A stretch of 64,000 nucleotides of DNA, taken from positions 62,001 through 126,000 of the forward strand of contig NCGF01000010.1 of assembly GCA_002281485.1 (NCBI GenBank), given 5' to 3'. Both the position numbers and the translations under genes were made by a program. This DNA is from Sphingomonas sp. 28-66-16. GTDB lineage: Bacteria > Pseudomonadota > Alphaproteobacteria > Sphingomonadales > Sphingomonadaceae. Shown here in pieces: positions 12,760 to 19,280 of the stretch (positions are counted from its first letter, which is position 1; every line of letters starts with the position of its first letter). The notes under the pieces were generated by a model. The model saw nothing but the letters and a program-made list of their open reading frames with translations. It made no database searches and was not told where the DNA came from.

Positions 12760-13192
12760 GCGAAATGCTTAACGGCCTATTGGTTGCCTTCGTAGGATTG
12801 GCCTCCGCTATTCTGGGTGGGGCGCTTCAAGCCTATGCGACGGGCCGCTTTGAAAGGAGCAATTCGAACGATAGGCCAAGTGGGAGCTGTATTCGGCCTA
12901 CTTCGCGTCTCTTGGCGAACTGTCATTCTACCCGCCTGGATCGGACAGAGCCGTTGCCGCACTGGCCGCAATGGCCCAAATCTGAGCGAGAATCGCAATC
13001 TACGGGTCCGATGAAGTGATTCAATCGGTCGCAAAGGTCTTCCATTACAAGGACCTTCGCAGCGAAGAAGCGCAGATGACTATGGCTGCGACGCTGGCGG
13101 CGATGCGCCGAGATACTGGTCAAGCCGGTGCGAGAGCAACGCTCAAAGAACTTAAGGAGGTAATATTCTCCCCACCTCGCATCCCAGAATAA
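12756..13192 (+). pseudogene. Decayed small membrane-anchored protein gene
   Basis: A GTG overlapping the pccB stop (GTGA) begins a frame encoding a hydrophobic N-terminal segment (LLVAFVGLASAILGGALQAY) and GRFERS. The natural continuation is then found in another frame: AKWELYSAYFASLGELSFYPP and, after a stop, ARIAIYGSDEVIQSVAK through to TAA at 13190. Restoring one base near 12862 and reading TAG at 12872 and TGA at 12983 as C-to-T changes of CAG and CGA would give one protein of about 145 residues. So one deletion and two nonsense changes are inferred. The family was not recognised; it was probably a membrane-anchored helical protein. Base composition is less GC-rich than pccB. Confidence 0.75.
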
Positions 13193-13237
13193 GCTGCGTC
13201 ATGAGCGGCTCCGGGAGCTTGAATAGTACCAGAACTC

Positions 13238-13260
13238 ACATTACAATGACCTTGTAATGT
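13238..13260. promoter_or_regulatory. Perfect inverted-repeat operator upstream of the RHH gene
   Basis: ACATTACAA (13238-13246), five bases, then TTGTAATGT (13252-13260) is a perfect 9-bp-arm palindrome. It ends 13 bases before the start of the ribbon-helix-helix gene, with AAGGAG in between. The position and symmetry fit an autoregulatory operator for an RHH dimer pair. Binding is inferred, not shown. Confidence 0.65.
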
Positions 13261-13273
13261 CAAGGAGCGTCCC

Positions 13274-13561
13274 ATGCAGACCGAACGTGTGACATTCCTC
13301 ACCAGCCGCGATCAAAAGGCCGCGCTCGATGCCTTTGCCGCAAGCCATGGACAGTCGGTTGGCCATGTCGTGCGGGAAGCCACCAGCCAGTATCTGGCGC
13401 AGGGCGATGGTGACGATGAACGTGCACTTGCAGCGCTGACACGCGAAGTCGATGCGGCAGTTCCCCGCATTCGAGCCGATTTGAACCAGGCAATTGCATC
13501 GATTGAGCAAGCGAACCGGGCAGTTGATGCCATTCTTACTGGCGTGGCGGGCAAGGCTTGA
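13274..13561 (+). CDS. Ribbon-helix-helix (CopG/Arc-like) small protein, possible antitoxin or autorepressor
   Basis: A 95-residue protein. Residues 1-42 match the RHH pattern: a short basic strand (RVTFLTS), helix A (RDQKAALDAFAASHG), a turn, and helix B (SVGHVVREATSQYL). RHH proteins dimerise and insert the strand pair into the DNA major groove, and are typical antitoxins or repressors. The C-terminal half is a long amphipathic helix (about residues 50-90) that could hold a partner. It overlaps the next gene by four bases (TTGA) and has the palindrome at 13238-13260 in front, suggesting a self-regulated pair. No toxin family was recognised in the partner. Confidence 0.65.
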   Translation: MQTERVTFLTSRDQKAALDAFAASHGQSVGHVVREATSQYLAQGDGDDERALAALTREVDAAVPRIRADLNQAIASIEQANRAVDAILTGVAGKA

Positions 13562-13770
13562 GCACGCTCGGCGATGCACTGAAGGCGCTGCGTGGCGTCC
13601 TGCTTTTGCAGGATGAGGTTCGAGCGTTGAAAGAAGCGGTTCAGGCGCAAAGCGAGCGGCTCGTGCGCTTGGCCGAAGCACATAGCGAATTGCGCGACCG
13701 TGTTTCCCGCCTCGAAGGCATTATTGAAGGCGCGGCGATGGCAAACCGACAGCGGAGGATCGAAGAATGA
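13558..13770 (+). CDS. Small coiled-coil protein paired with the RHH gene
   Basis: Seventy residues starting at TTG, the only plausible start before a late internal ATG; its start overlaps the stop of the RHH gene and its own stop overlaps the ATG of mce (ATGA). Residues 12-60 form a continuous heptad-like helix (LQDEVRALKEAVQ..LVRLAEAHSELRDRVSRLEGII), so a coiled coil that binds the RHH partner or oligomerises is likely. There is no catalytic motif, signal peptide or membrane segment. The function is unknown. Candidates are the second half of an unusual toxin-antitoxin module or a regulator's co-factor. Confidence 0.55.
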   Translation: MSTLGDALKALRGVLLLQDEVRALKEAVQAQSERLVRLAEAHSELRDRVSRLEGIIEGAAMANRQRRIEE

Positions 13771-14183
13771 AACTCGGCCGCCTCAACCATATCGGCGTCG
13801 CGACGCCCTCGATCGAAGCATCGATCGCACTGTACCGCGACGTCCTCGGCGCGACCAAAATCCACGCACCCTTCGATTTGCCCGCGCAGGGCGTGAAGGT
13901 GTGCTTCGTCGACACCCCCAACACCCAGATCGAGCTGATCGAGCCGCTGGGGGAGGCGTCGCCGATCCACGGGTTCCTCGCCAAGAACCCGGCCGGCGGG
14001 CAGCATCATGTCTGCTACGAGGTGCCCGATATCCACGACGCCAAGGCGTGGTTCGAGGCGAAGGGCGCCAAGGTGCTCGGCGAGCCGCGAATCGGCGCGC
14101 ATGGCACGATGATCTTCTTCGTGCACCCAAAGGATATGGGCGGCGTGCTGACCGAGATCATGGAAACACCCAAGGGGCATTAA
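13767..14183 (+). CDS. mce: Methylmalonyl-CoA epimerase
   Basis: Interconverts (S)- and (R)-methylmalonyl-CoA, linking PccAB to the B12-dependent mutase. The 138 residues form a glyoxalase/VOC fold with metal ligands visible as His8 in LNHIGVAT, the glutamine/glutamate region TQIELIEPLG, His in GGQHHVCYEV, and the C-terminal glutamate in LTEIMET. Length and motifs fit the family exactly. Translation is probably coupled to the preceding coiled-coil gene by an ATGA overlap, so the accessory pair has become part of the pathway operon. A short hairpin follows the stop codon. Confidence 0.93.
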   Translation: MKLGRLNHIGVATPSIEASIALYRDVLGATKIHAPFDLPAQGVKVCFVDTPNTQIELIEPLGEASPIHGFLAKNPAGGQHHVCYEVPDIHDAKAWFEAKGAKVLGEPRIGAHGTMIFFVHPKDMGGVLTEIMETPKGH

Positions 14184-14185
14184 GC

Positions 14186-14203
14186 GCTCGCTCTCGGAGC
14201 GAG
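14186..14203 (+). terminator. Possible weak hairpin after mce
   Basis: CTCGCT and AGCGAG flank a five-base loop within the first 25 bases after the mce stop. No T-tract follows, so this may be a pause or RNA-stability hairpin rather than a true intrinsic terminator. Confidence 0.3.
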
Positions 14204-14216
14204 TTCGGGGCCGCCC

Positions 14217-14330
14217 ATGCCCCCGGCATGGGCCAATCATTACGGGGTAACGTTTACCCCGAACTGGTCGGAGAGGGCGATCGGCGCTCTCGATTTCGAG
14301 GGCTGGCCCACCCACACCAACTTCGACTAG
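14217..14330 (+). CDS. Very short possible gene or C-terminal remnant (37 codons)
   Basis: An ATG-to-TAG frame of 37 codons in the gap between mce and the enoyl-CoA hydratase gene. Its product is not repetitive and has a protein-like composition (VTFTPNWSERAIGALDFEGW). There is no convincing ribosome-binding site and no family was recognised. It may be a real small protein, the tail of a lost gene, or chance. Confidence 0.2.
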   Translation: MPPAWANHYGVTFTPNWSERAIGALDFEGWPTHTNFD

Positions 14331-14355
14331 GCAGCAAGCTGCCAAGTCTGCGTAT

Positions 14356-14375
14356 CCTCTCCCTCAAGGGAGAGG
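14356..14375. repeat. Perfect short palindrome (CCTCTCCCT/AGGGAGAGG type)
   Basis: CCTCTCCCT (14356-14364) and AGGGAGAGG (14367-14375) form a 9-bp perfect stem with a two-base centre, ending 17 bases before the enoyl-CoA hydratase start. A related palindrome with CCTCCCCG/CGGGGAGG arms sits inside pccA at 20398-20418. It could occlude or position the ribosome-binding region of the downstream gene. Confidence 0.6.
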
Positions 14376-14392
14376 CAAAGGGGAAATGCCAG

Positions 14393-15175
14393 ATGACCTA
14401 CGAAACGATCCGCGCCGAGCGCGACGGCGACGTCCTCGTCCTCACCCTCAATCGGCCCGAGCGGCTGAACGCCGCACCGCCGCAGATGTTCGAGGAAATC
14501 GGCCACGCGCTCGACAATCTGGTCGGCGCGCGCGCGGTGCTGATCACGGGAGAGGGGCGGGCCTTTTGTTCTGGCGCCGATCTGGCCGGACGCGATGCGG
14601 CCCAGGCATCGCCCGCCGAGCGCGCGAAGCAATCGCTGACCGAGAGCTATAACCCGACGATGCTGAAGATCGCGAACGCCAGCGTGCCGATCGTCAGCGC
14701 GGTCAATGGCCCGGCGGCGGGCATCGGGTGCAGCCTGGCGCTGGCCGCCGACTTTTGCATCGCTGCAGAAAGCGGCTATTTCCTGCAGGCCTTCGTCAAT
14801 ATCGGCCTCGTGCCCGATGGCGGCGCGTCGTGGATGCTCGCCCGGCTCGTCGGCAAGGCACGCGCGACCGAGATGATGCTGCTCGGCGAGCGCATCCATG
14901 GTCCCAAGGCGGCTGAATGGGGGCTGGTCTACAGATGCGTGCCCGATGCGGTGCTGATCGAGGAAGCGATGACGCTGGCGACCCGGCTGGCGGCCGGGCC
15001 GACAGTGGCGCTGGGGCTGATGCGGCAGGGACTGGCGGCAGCGCTGGAGAGCGATTACGCGACCGCAATGGCGGCTGAAGCCGATCGCCAGTCGATCGCG
15101 GGGCAGACGGCGGATGCGGTCGAAGGCGCGGTTAGTTTCCTGCAGAAGCGCAAGCCGGTTTTCAAAGGGGCATAG
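14393..15175 (+). CDS. Enoyl-CoA hydratase/isomerase family protein
   Basis: Crotonase-fold enzyme of 260 residues acting on acyl-CoA thioesters in the cytoplasm. The first oxyanion-hole motif is GRAFCSGADLAGRD near residue 60. The second is NGPAAGIGCSLALAADF near 105, followed by the substrate-pocket region VPDGGASWML near 140. The aspartate in VPDGG and the absence of both hydratase glutamates in their usual places resemble PaaG-type isomerases, but the reaction cannot be fixed by eye. The ATG at 14393 follows AAAGGGGAAA. It lies in the propionate block and may serve branched-chain or odd-chain acyl-CoA breakdown. Confidence 0.85.
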   Translation: MTYETIRAERDGDVLVLTLNRPERLNAAPPQMFEEIGHALDNLVGARAVLITGEGRAFCSGADLAGRDAAQASPAERAKQSLTESYNPTMLKIANASVPIVSAVNGPAAGIGCSLALAADFCIAAESGYFLQAFVNIGLVPDGGASWMLARLVGKARATEMMLLGERIHGPKAAEWGLVYRCVPDAVLIEEAMTLATRLAAGPTVALGLMRQGLAAALESDYATAMAAEADRQSIAGQTADAVEGAVSFLQKRKPVFKGA

Positions 15176-15205
15176 CTTGCCAGCGGCGCAGGCCGTCCCT
15201 TAGTC

Positions 15206-15281
15206 CGTCATGGCGAGCGCAGCGAAGCAATCCAGCGTCGCCCGAGCTGCCCTGGATTGCTTCGCTACGCTCGCAATGACG
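15206..15281. repeat. Dispersed palindromic repeat (GTCATGGCGAGCG...CGCTCGCAATGAC type)
   Basis: Arms 15206-15235 and 15252-15281 are inverted copies, differing at few positions, of a unit running CGTCATGGCGAGCG..GCGAAGCAATCCAG. A 16-base centre separates them. This unit resembles palindromic repeats seen in intergenic regions of many bacterial genomes. It lies between the enoyl-CoA hydratase and the mutase and would fold into a long stem in RNA. Confidence 0.85.
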
Positions 15282-15317
15282 TTTCAAATTTGTCGTAACC
15301 CGGTTTAGGAAGGTGGC

Positions 15318-17441
15318 ATGACCGACAAGCCAGCCGCCGAGGCCGCCTCCAAACCCACCCTAGCCGACTGGCAGGCGCTTGCCGCCAAGGAAGTGAAGGG
15401 CGCCGATCTCACCTGGCACACGCCAGAGGGGATTGCGGTGAAGCCGCTTTATACCGCCGATGATGTGCGCGACGACCCCGGCCTGCCCGGCTTCGCGCCG
15501 TTCACGCGCGGGGTGCGGGCAAGCATGTATGCGGGGCGGCCCTGGACGATCCGGCAATATGCCGGGTTCAGCACCGCCGAGGAATCGAACGCCTTTTACC
15601 GCCGCAATCTCGCCGCCGGCCAGAAGGGCCTGTCGGTCGCCTTCGATCTGGCGACGCATCGGGGCTATGACAGCGATCACCCCCGCGTGACCGGCGATGT
15701 CGGCAAGGCCGGCGTCGCGATCGACACGATCGACGACATGAAGATCCTGTTCGACGGCATCCCGCTCGACAAGATGAGCGTCAGCATGACGGTCGCGGGC
15801 GAGGAACAGGGGGTTGCTCAGGAGAAGCTCGACGGGACGATCCAGAACGACATCCTGAAGGAGTTCATGGTCCGCAACACGTACATCTACCCGCCCGAAC
15901 CCTCGATGCGGATCATTGCGGACATCATCGCCTATACCTCGGCCCATATGCCGAAATTCAACAGCATCTCGATCAGCGGCTATCACATGCAGGAAGCCGG
16001 CGCGACGCAGGTGCAGGAACTGGCCTTCACGATCGCAGACGGGCGTGAGTACGCCAAGGCGGCGATGGCGACCGGCCTCGATATCGATGCGTTCGCCGGG
16101 CGGCTCTCGTTCTTCTTCGCGATCGGCATGAATTTCTTCATGGAAGTGGCGAAGCTGCGCGCGGCGCGCACGCTCTGGCACCGGGTGATGACCGAACTCG
16201 GCGCCAAGGACGATCGTTCCAAGATGCTCCGCACCCATTGCCAGACATCAGGCGTGTCGCTCACCGAGCAGGACCCGTATAACAACGTCATTCGCACAAC
16301 GGTCGAGGCGATGGCGGCGGCTTTGGGCGGCACCCAGTCGCTGCACACCAATGCGCTCGACGAGGCGATCGCGCTGCCCACCGATTTTTCCGCCCGGATC
16401 GCGCGCAACACGCAGATCGTGCTGCAGGAGGAAACCGGCATCACCAGGGTCGTCGACCCCCTGGGTGGCTCCTATTATGTCGAGGCGCTGACCAAGGAAC
16501 TGGTCGACAAGGCCTGGGCAATCATCGAGCGCGTCGACGCCGAGGGCGGCATGGCCAAGGCGGTGGCCGCCGGCTGGCCCAAGGCGATGATCGAGGAAGC
16601 CAGCGCCGCCCGCGCCGCCCGCGTCGACCGCGGCGAGGACGTGATCGTCGGCGTCAACAAATATGCGCTCGCCCAGCAGGACCCGATCGACATTCTCGAT
16701 GTGGATAACGTGGCGGTGCGCGCCGGGCAGATTGCACGCATCCAGCGGGTCAAGGCTGGACGTGACGACACGACATGCCGCGCGGCGCTCGATGCGCTGC
16801 GAGCGGGTGCCAAGGGGGATGCCAACCTCCTCGCCCTTGCCGTCGACTGTGCCCGCGCCCGCGCGACGCTCGGCGAAATATCCTCCGCGATGGAGGATGT
16901 ATTCGGGCGCTATGCGACCAGCCCGACGCCGGTCAGCGGCATTTATGGCGGCGCGTACGGCGACGATGCGCGCTGGGCGCAGCTCCGCTCGGGCGTCGAT
17001 GCGACCGAGCGCCGGCTGGGCCGCAAACCGCGCATGCTCGTCGCCAAGATGGGCCAGGACGGCCATGATCGCGGCGCCAATCTCGTGAGCTCGATGTTCG
17101 GCGATCTGGGCTTCGAAATCGTCCCCGGCCCGCTGTTCCAGACCCCGCAGGAAGCCGCCAGGCTCGCGGTCGAAGGTGATGTCGACGTGGTGGGTGCGTC
17201 ATCGCTGGCGGCGGGCCACAAGACGCTGATCCCCGAACTGATCGGCCACCTGAAGGATGCCGGACGGGCCGATATCAAGGTGATCGCGGGCGGCGTCATC
17301 CCCGCGCAGGACTATGATTTCCTGCGGGAAGCGGGCGTGCAGGCGATCTTCGGGCCCGGCACCAATCTGGTGCAGGCGGCCGCCGAAGTGCTGCGGCTGC
17401 TGGGCCACAACATGCCCCCCGAAAGCGAGGCCGCGGAATGA
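15318..17441 (+). CDS. Methylmalonyl-CoA mutase (single-chain, B12-dependent)
   Basis: Converts (R)-methylmalonyl-CoA to succinyl-CoA by a radical rearrangement using adenosylcobalamin. The 707 residues comprise an N-terminal substrate-binding barrel ([22 protein letters not shown], then [15 protein letters not shown]) and a C-terminal cobalamin domain. The lower-axial ligand His583 sits in [10 protein letters not shown]. The length fits the large catalytic subunit (MutB/ScpA/BhbA type), and no small subunit is seen next to it. A GGAAGGTGGC ribosome-binding site precedes the ATG. The chaperone GTPase MeaB is not in the window. Its stop overlaps the next gene by four bases. Confidence 0.95.
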   Translation: MTDKPAAEAASKPTLADWQALAAKEVKGADLTWHTPEGIAVKPLYTADDVRDDPGLPGFAPFTRGVRASMYAGRPWTIRQYAGFSTAEESNAFYRRNLAAGQKGLSVAFDLATHRGYDSDHPRVTGDVGKAGVAIDTIDDMKILFDGIPLDKMSVSMTVAGEEQGVAQEKLDGTIQNDILKEFMVRNTYIYPPEPSMRIIADIIAYTSAHMPKFNSISISGYHMQEAGATQVQELAFTIADGREYAKAAMATGLDIDAFAGRLSFFFAIGMNFFMEVAKLRAARTLWHRVMTELGAKDDRSKMLRTHCQTSGVSLTEQDPYNNVIRTTVEAMAAALGGTQSLHTNALDEAIALPTDFSARIARNTQIVLQEETGITRVVDPLGGSYYVEALTKELVDKAWAIIERVDAEGGMAKAVAAGWPKAMIEEASAARAARVDRGEDVIVGVNKYALAQQDPIDILDVDNVAVRAGQIARIQRVKAGRDDTTCRAALDALRAGAKGDANLLALAVDCARARATLGEISSAMEDVFGRYATSPTPVSGIYGGAYGDDARWAQLRSGVDATERRLGRKPRMLVAKMGQDGHDRGANLVSSMFGDLGFEIVPGPLFQTPQEAARLAVEGDVDVVGASSLAAGHKTLIPELIGHLKDAGRADIKVIAGGVIPAQDYDFLREAGVQAIFGPGTNLVQAAAEVLRLLGHNMPPESEAAE

Positions 17442-17791
17442 GCGGCGAAGCGGTGTCGTTGGAGCCCGATCCGTCGCAGGACAAGGTGCACCTGCTCTAC
17501 GACTATTCGAAGCATCTGCTGTCGCTGGCGCTATTTGGGCTGGGCGGCATCGTGTCGCTGGCGCAATCGCCGCAGGGACAAAAGATTCCCGGTCTGGTCG
17601 TTGCTATGATGCTTTCCTGCCTGGCGCTGTCGGGCTTATGTTCGCTGAGTTGCAGCGCGAGCATCTTGCGTGCCCGCCGGCGTGATGCGCTGGTTGGACG
17701 AGGGGCCTGGACCAGCAGCCAGCTCGCCATGATGTTCCTCGGTATCGGCGTGGGGGGTTTCCTCGTCATCTGGATCAAGGCAATTCTATGA
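17438..17791 (+). CDS. Small integral membrane protein of unknown function
   Basis: A 117-residue protein starting inside the mutase stop (ATGA) and ending inside the bioB start (ATGA), so it is translated as part of the operon. It has three hydrophobic stretches (about residues 28-42, 52-75 and 92-115) with a basic [11 protein letters not shown] loop between the second and third, suggesting a three-pass inner-membrane protein. There are no catalytic motifs. The placement between the mutase and biotin synthase does not reveal a role; transport of a pathway compound is only a guess. Family not recognised. Confidence 0.7.
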   Translation: MSGEAVSLEPDPSQDKVHLLYDYSKHLLSLALFGLGGIVSLAQSPQGQKIPGLVVAMMLSCLALSGLCSLSCSASILRARRRDALVGRGAWTSSQLAMMFLGIGVGGFLVIWIKAIL

Positions 17792-18780
17792 ACACTCGCA
17801 CCGACTGGACCCGCGTCGAGGTCGCCGCGCTATTCGACCTGCCGTTCGATGAACTGATGTGGCGCGCGCAAGGGGTGCACCGCGCGCACCACGCGGCGGG
17901 CGAAGTGCAGCTGTGCACCTTGCTGTCGATCAAGACCGGCGGCTGTCCGGAGGATTGCGGATACTGCTCGCAGTCGGTCTCTGCCGACTCCGGGCTGAAG
18001 GCGGACAAGCTGATGGAGGTGGAGGCCGTGCTCGCCGCTGCCGCCGAGGCGAAGGCGTCGGGGTCGCAGCGTTTCTGCATGGGCGCCGCCTGGCGCAACC
18101 CCAAGGACCGCGACATGGATGCGGTCGTGCAGATGGTTGCGGGCGTGAAGGCGATGGGGCTGGAGACGTGCATGACGCTCGGCATGCTCGAACCGCATCA
18201 GGCCAGCCAGCTCGCCGAGGCGGGGCTCGATTATTACAACCACAATATCGATACCTCGCCGGAAAATTACGGCAACGTCATCACCACGCGCACCTTCGAG
18301 GACCGGCTCGATACGCTGGAGCATGTCCGCGCGGCGGGGATCAACGTGTGCTGCGGCGGCATCGTCGGCATGGGCGAGACGCGCAGCGATCGGGTGGGCT
18401 TCGTCCACGCGCTCGCCACGCTGCCGCGTCACCCGGAAAGCGTGCCCGTCAACGCGCTGGTGCCGGTGAAGGGCACGGTGCTGGGCGATATGCTCGCCGA
18501 CACGCCGCTGGCAAAGATCGACGATATCGAATTCGTCCGGACGGTGGCGGTGGCGCGGATCACGATGCCGCTGAGCATGGTGCGGCTGAGCGCGGGGCGT
18601 GAGAGCATGTCGGAAGCGACCCAGGCGCTGTGTTTCATGGCCGGCGCAAACTCGATCTTCACCGGCGACAAGCTGCTCACGACGGGCAACCGCGGCGACA
18701 GCGCCGACGGCGCGATGTTCGAGCGGCTGGGGCTACGGCCGATGGCAGGCGAAGAGCCGATGCGGGTGGTGGCGGCGTGA
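17788..18780 (+). CDS. bioB: Biotin synthase
   Basis: Radical-SAM enzyme that inserts sulfur into dethiobiotin to make biotin. The 330 residues carry the [4Fe-4S] cysteines Cys53, Cys57 and Cys60 in [13 protein letters not shown] and the conserved [11 protein letters not shown]. The [2Fe-2S] cluster region is seen around CMTLGML and INVCCGG, with the conserved arginine in [15 protein letters not shown]. It stands alone, with no bioF, bioA or bioD nearby, inside the operon whose carboxylase needs biotin on PccA. It is coupled by overlaps on both sides (ATGA upstream, GTGA downstream). Confidence 0.95.
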   Translation: MNTRTDWTRVEVAALFDLPFDELMWRAQGVHRAHHAAGEVQLCTLLSIKTGGCPEDCGYCSQSVSADSGLKADKLMEVEAVLAAAAEAKASGSQRFCMGAAWRNPKDRDMDAVVQMVAGVKAMGLETCMTLGMLEPHQASQLAEAGLDYYNHNIDTSPENYGNVITTRTFEDRLDTLEHVRAAGINVCCGGIVGMGETRSDRVGFVHALATLPRHPESVPVNALVPVKGTVLGDMLADTPLAKIDDIEFVRTVAVARITMPLSMVRLSAGRESMSEATQALCFMAGANSIFTGDKLLTTGNRGDSADGAMFERLGLRPMAGEEPMRVVAA

Positions 18781-19280
18781 TTTACGATTTACCTACCGCC
18801 GTGAAAGCAGTTGCTGAGGCCCGAAACAAGCTTCGAGCGCAATACCGTCATCACAAGCTGAGAAATGGAAAATACCTCGAATTCACACCCGACGGTAAGT
18901 TCGTCGGTGACTTGGGCGAGGCGATTGCTGCGGAGTTGTTCGATCTGGTGCTTGACCCGGGGAAGCATGTTGACGGGTACACCAAATGTGCCGAGCGTCG
19001 GTCCGTACAGGTTAAGGCTACTGGGCGCCAAAAAGGAACATTTCAATTCAGAAAGAGCGACTACGCCGATCATCGGAAAGTCCACCTCATCGCGATACGC
19101 ATTGATTGGGACAGCTGCAAATATGAGGTCGTTTATAATGGACCTGAATCCAAGGTGAGACCAATTTGGAAACCCTCAGAATCTCAAGCGAAAGACGTCA
19201 CGCTGGGTCAAATGATCAAAGCTCAACAGACGGTTCCGGAAAGTTTAATGCTGCAACCGATTGGGATTAAGGTAGCCTAA
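18777..19280 (+). CDS. PD-(D/E)XK-like nuclease-fold protein of unknown function
   Basis: A 167-residue protein from a GTG overlapping the bioB stop (GTGA); its TAA overlaps the pccA ATG (TAATG). After a helical N-terminus, [13 protein letters not shown] (Glu48), HVDGYTK (Asp66) and VQVKATG (Gln78-x-Lys80) follow the order of a PD-(D/E)XK active site with Q in place of the second acid. Strands containing HLIAIRID and YEVVYNGP follow. The pattern resembles DUF6998-like proteins. The gene is clearly lower in GC than bioB and pccA and uses A/T-ending codons, signs of recent acquisition. Role unknown: nucleic-acid cleavage is suggested by the fold only. Confidence 0.6.
   Translation: MIYDLPTAVKAVAEARNKLRAQYRHHKLRNGKYLEFTPDGKFVGDLGEAIAAELFDLVLDPGKHVDGYTKCAERRSVQVKATGRQKGTFQFRKSDYADHRKVHLIAIRIDWDSCKYEVVYNGPESKVRPIWKPSESQAKDVTLGQMIKAQQTVPESLMLQPIGIKVA

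Noticed and set aside
13274..13770. Naming the RHH pair as a specific known toxin-antitoxin family (ParD/ParE, VapB/VapC, MazE/MazF)
   Set aside because: The partner is a short coiled coil with no ParE, PIN or MazF motifs, so only a general description is supported.
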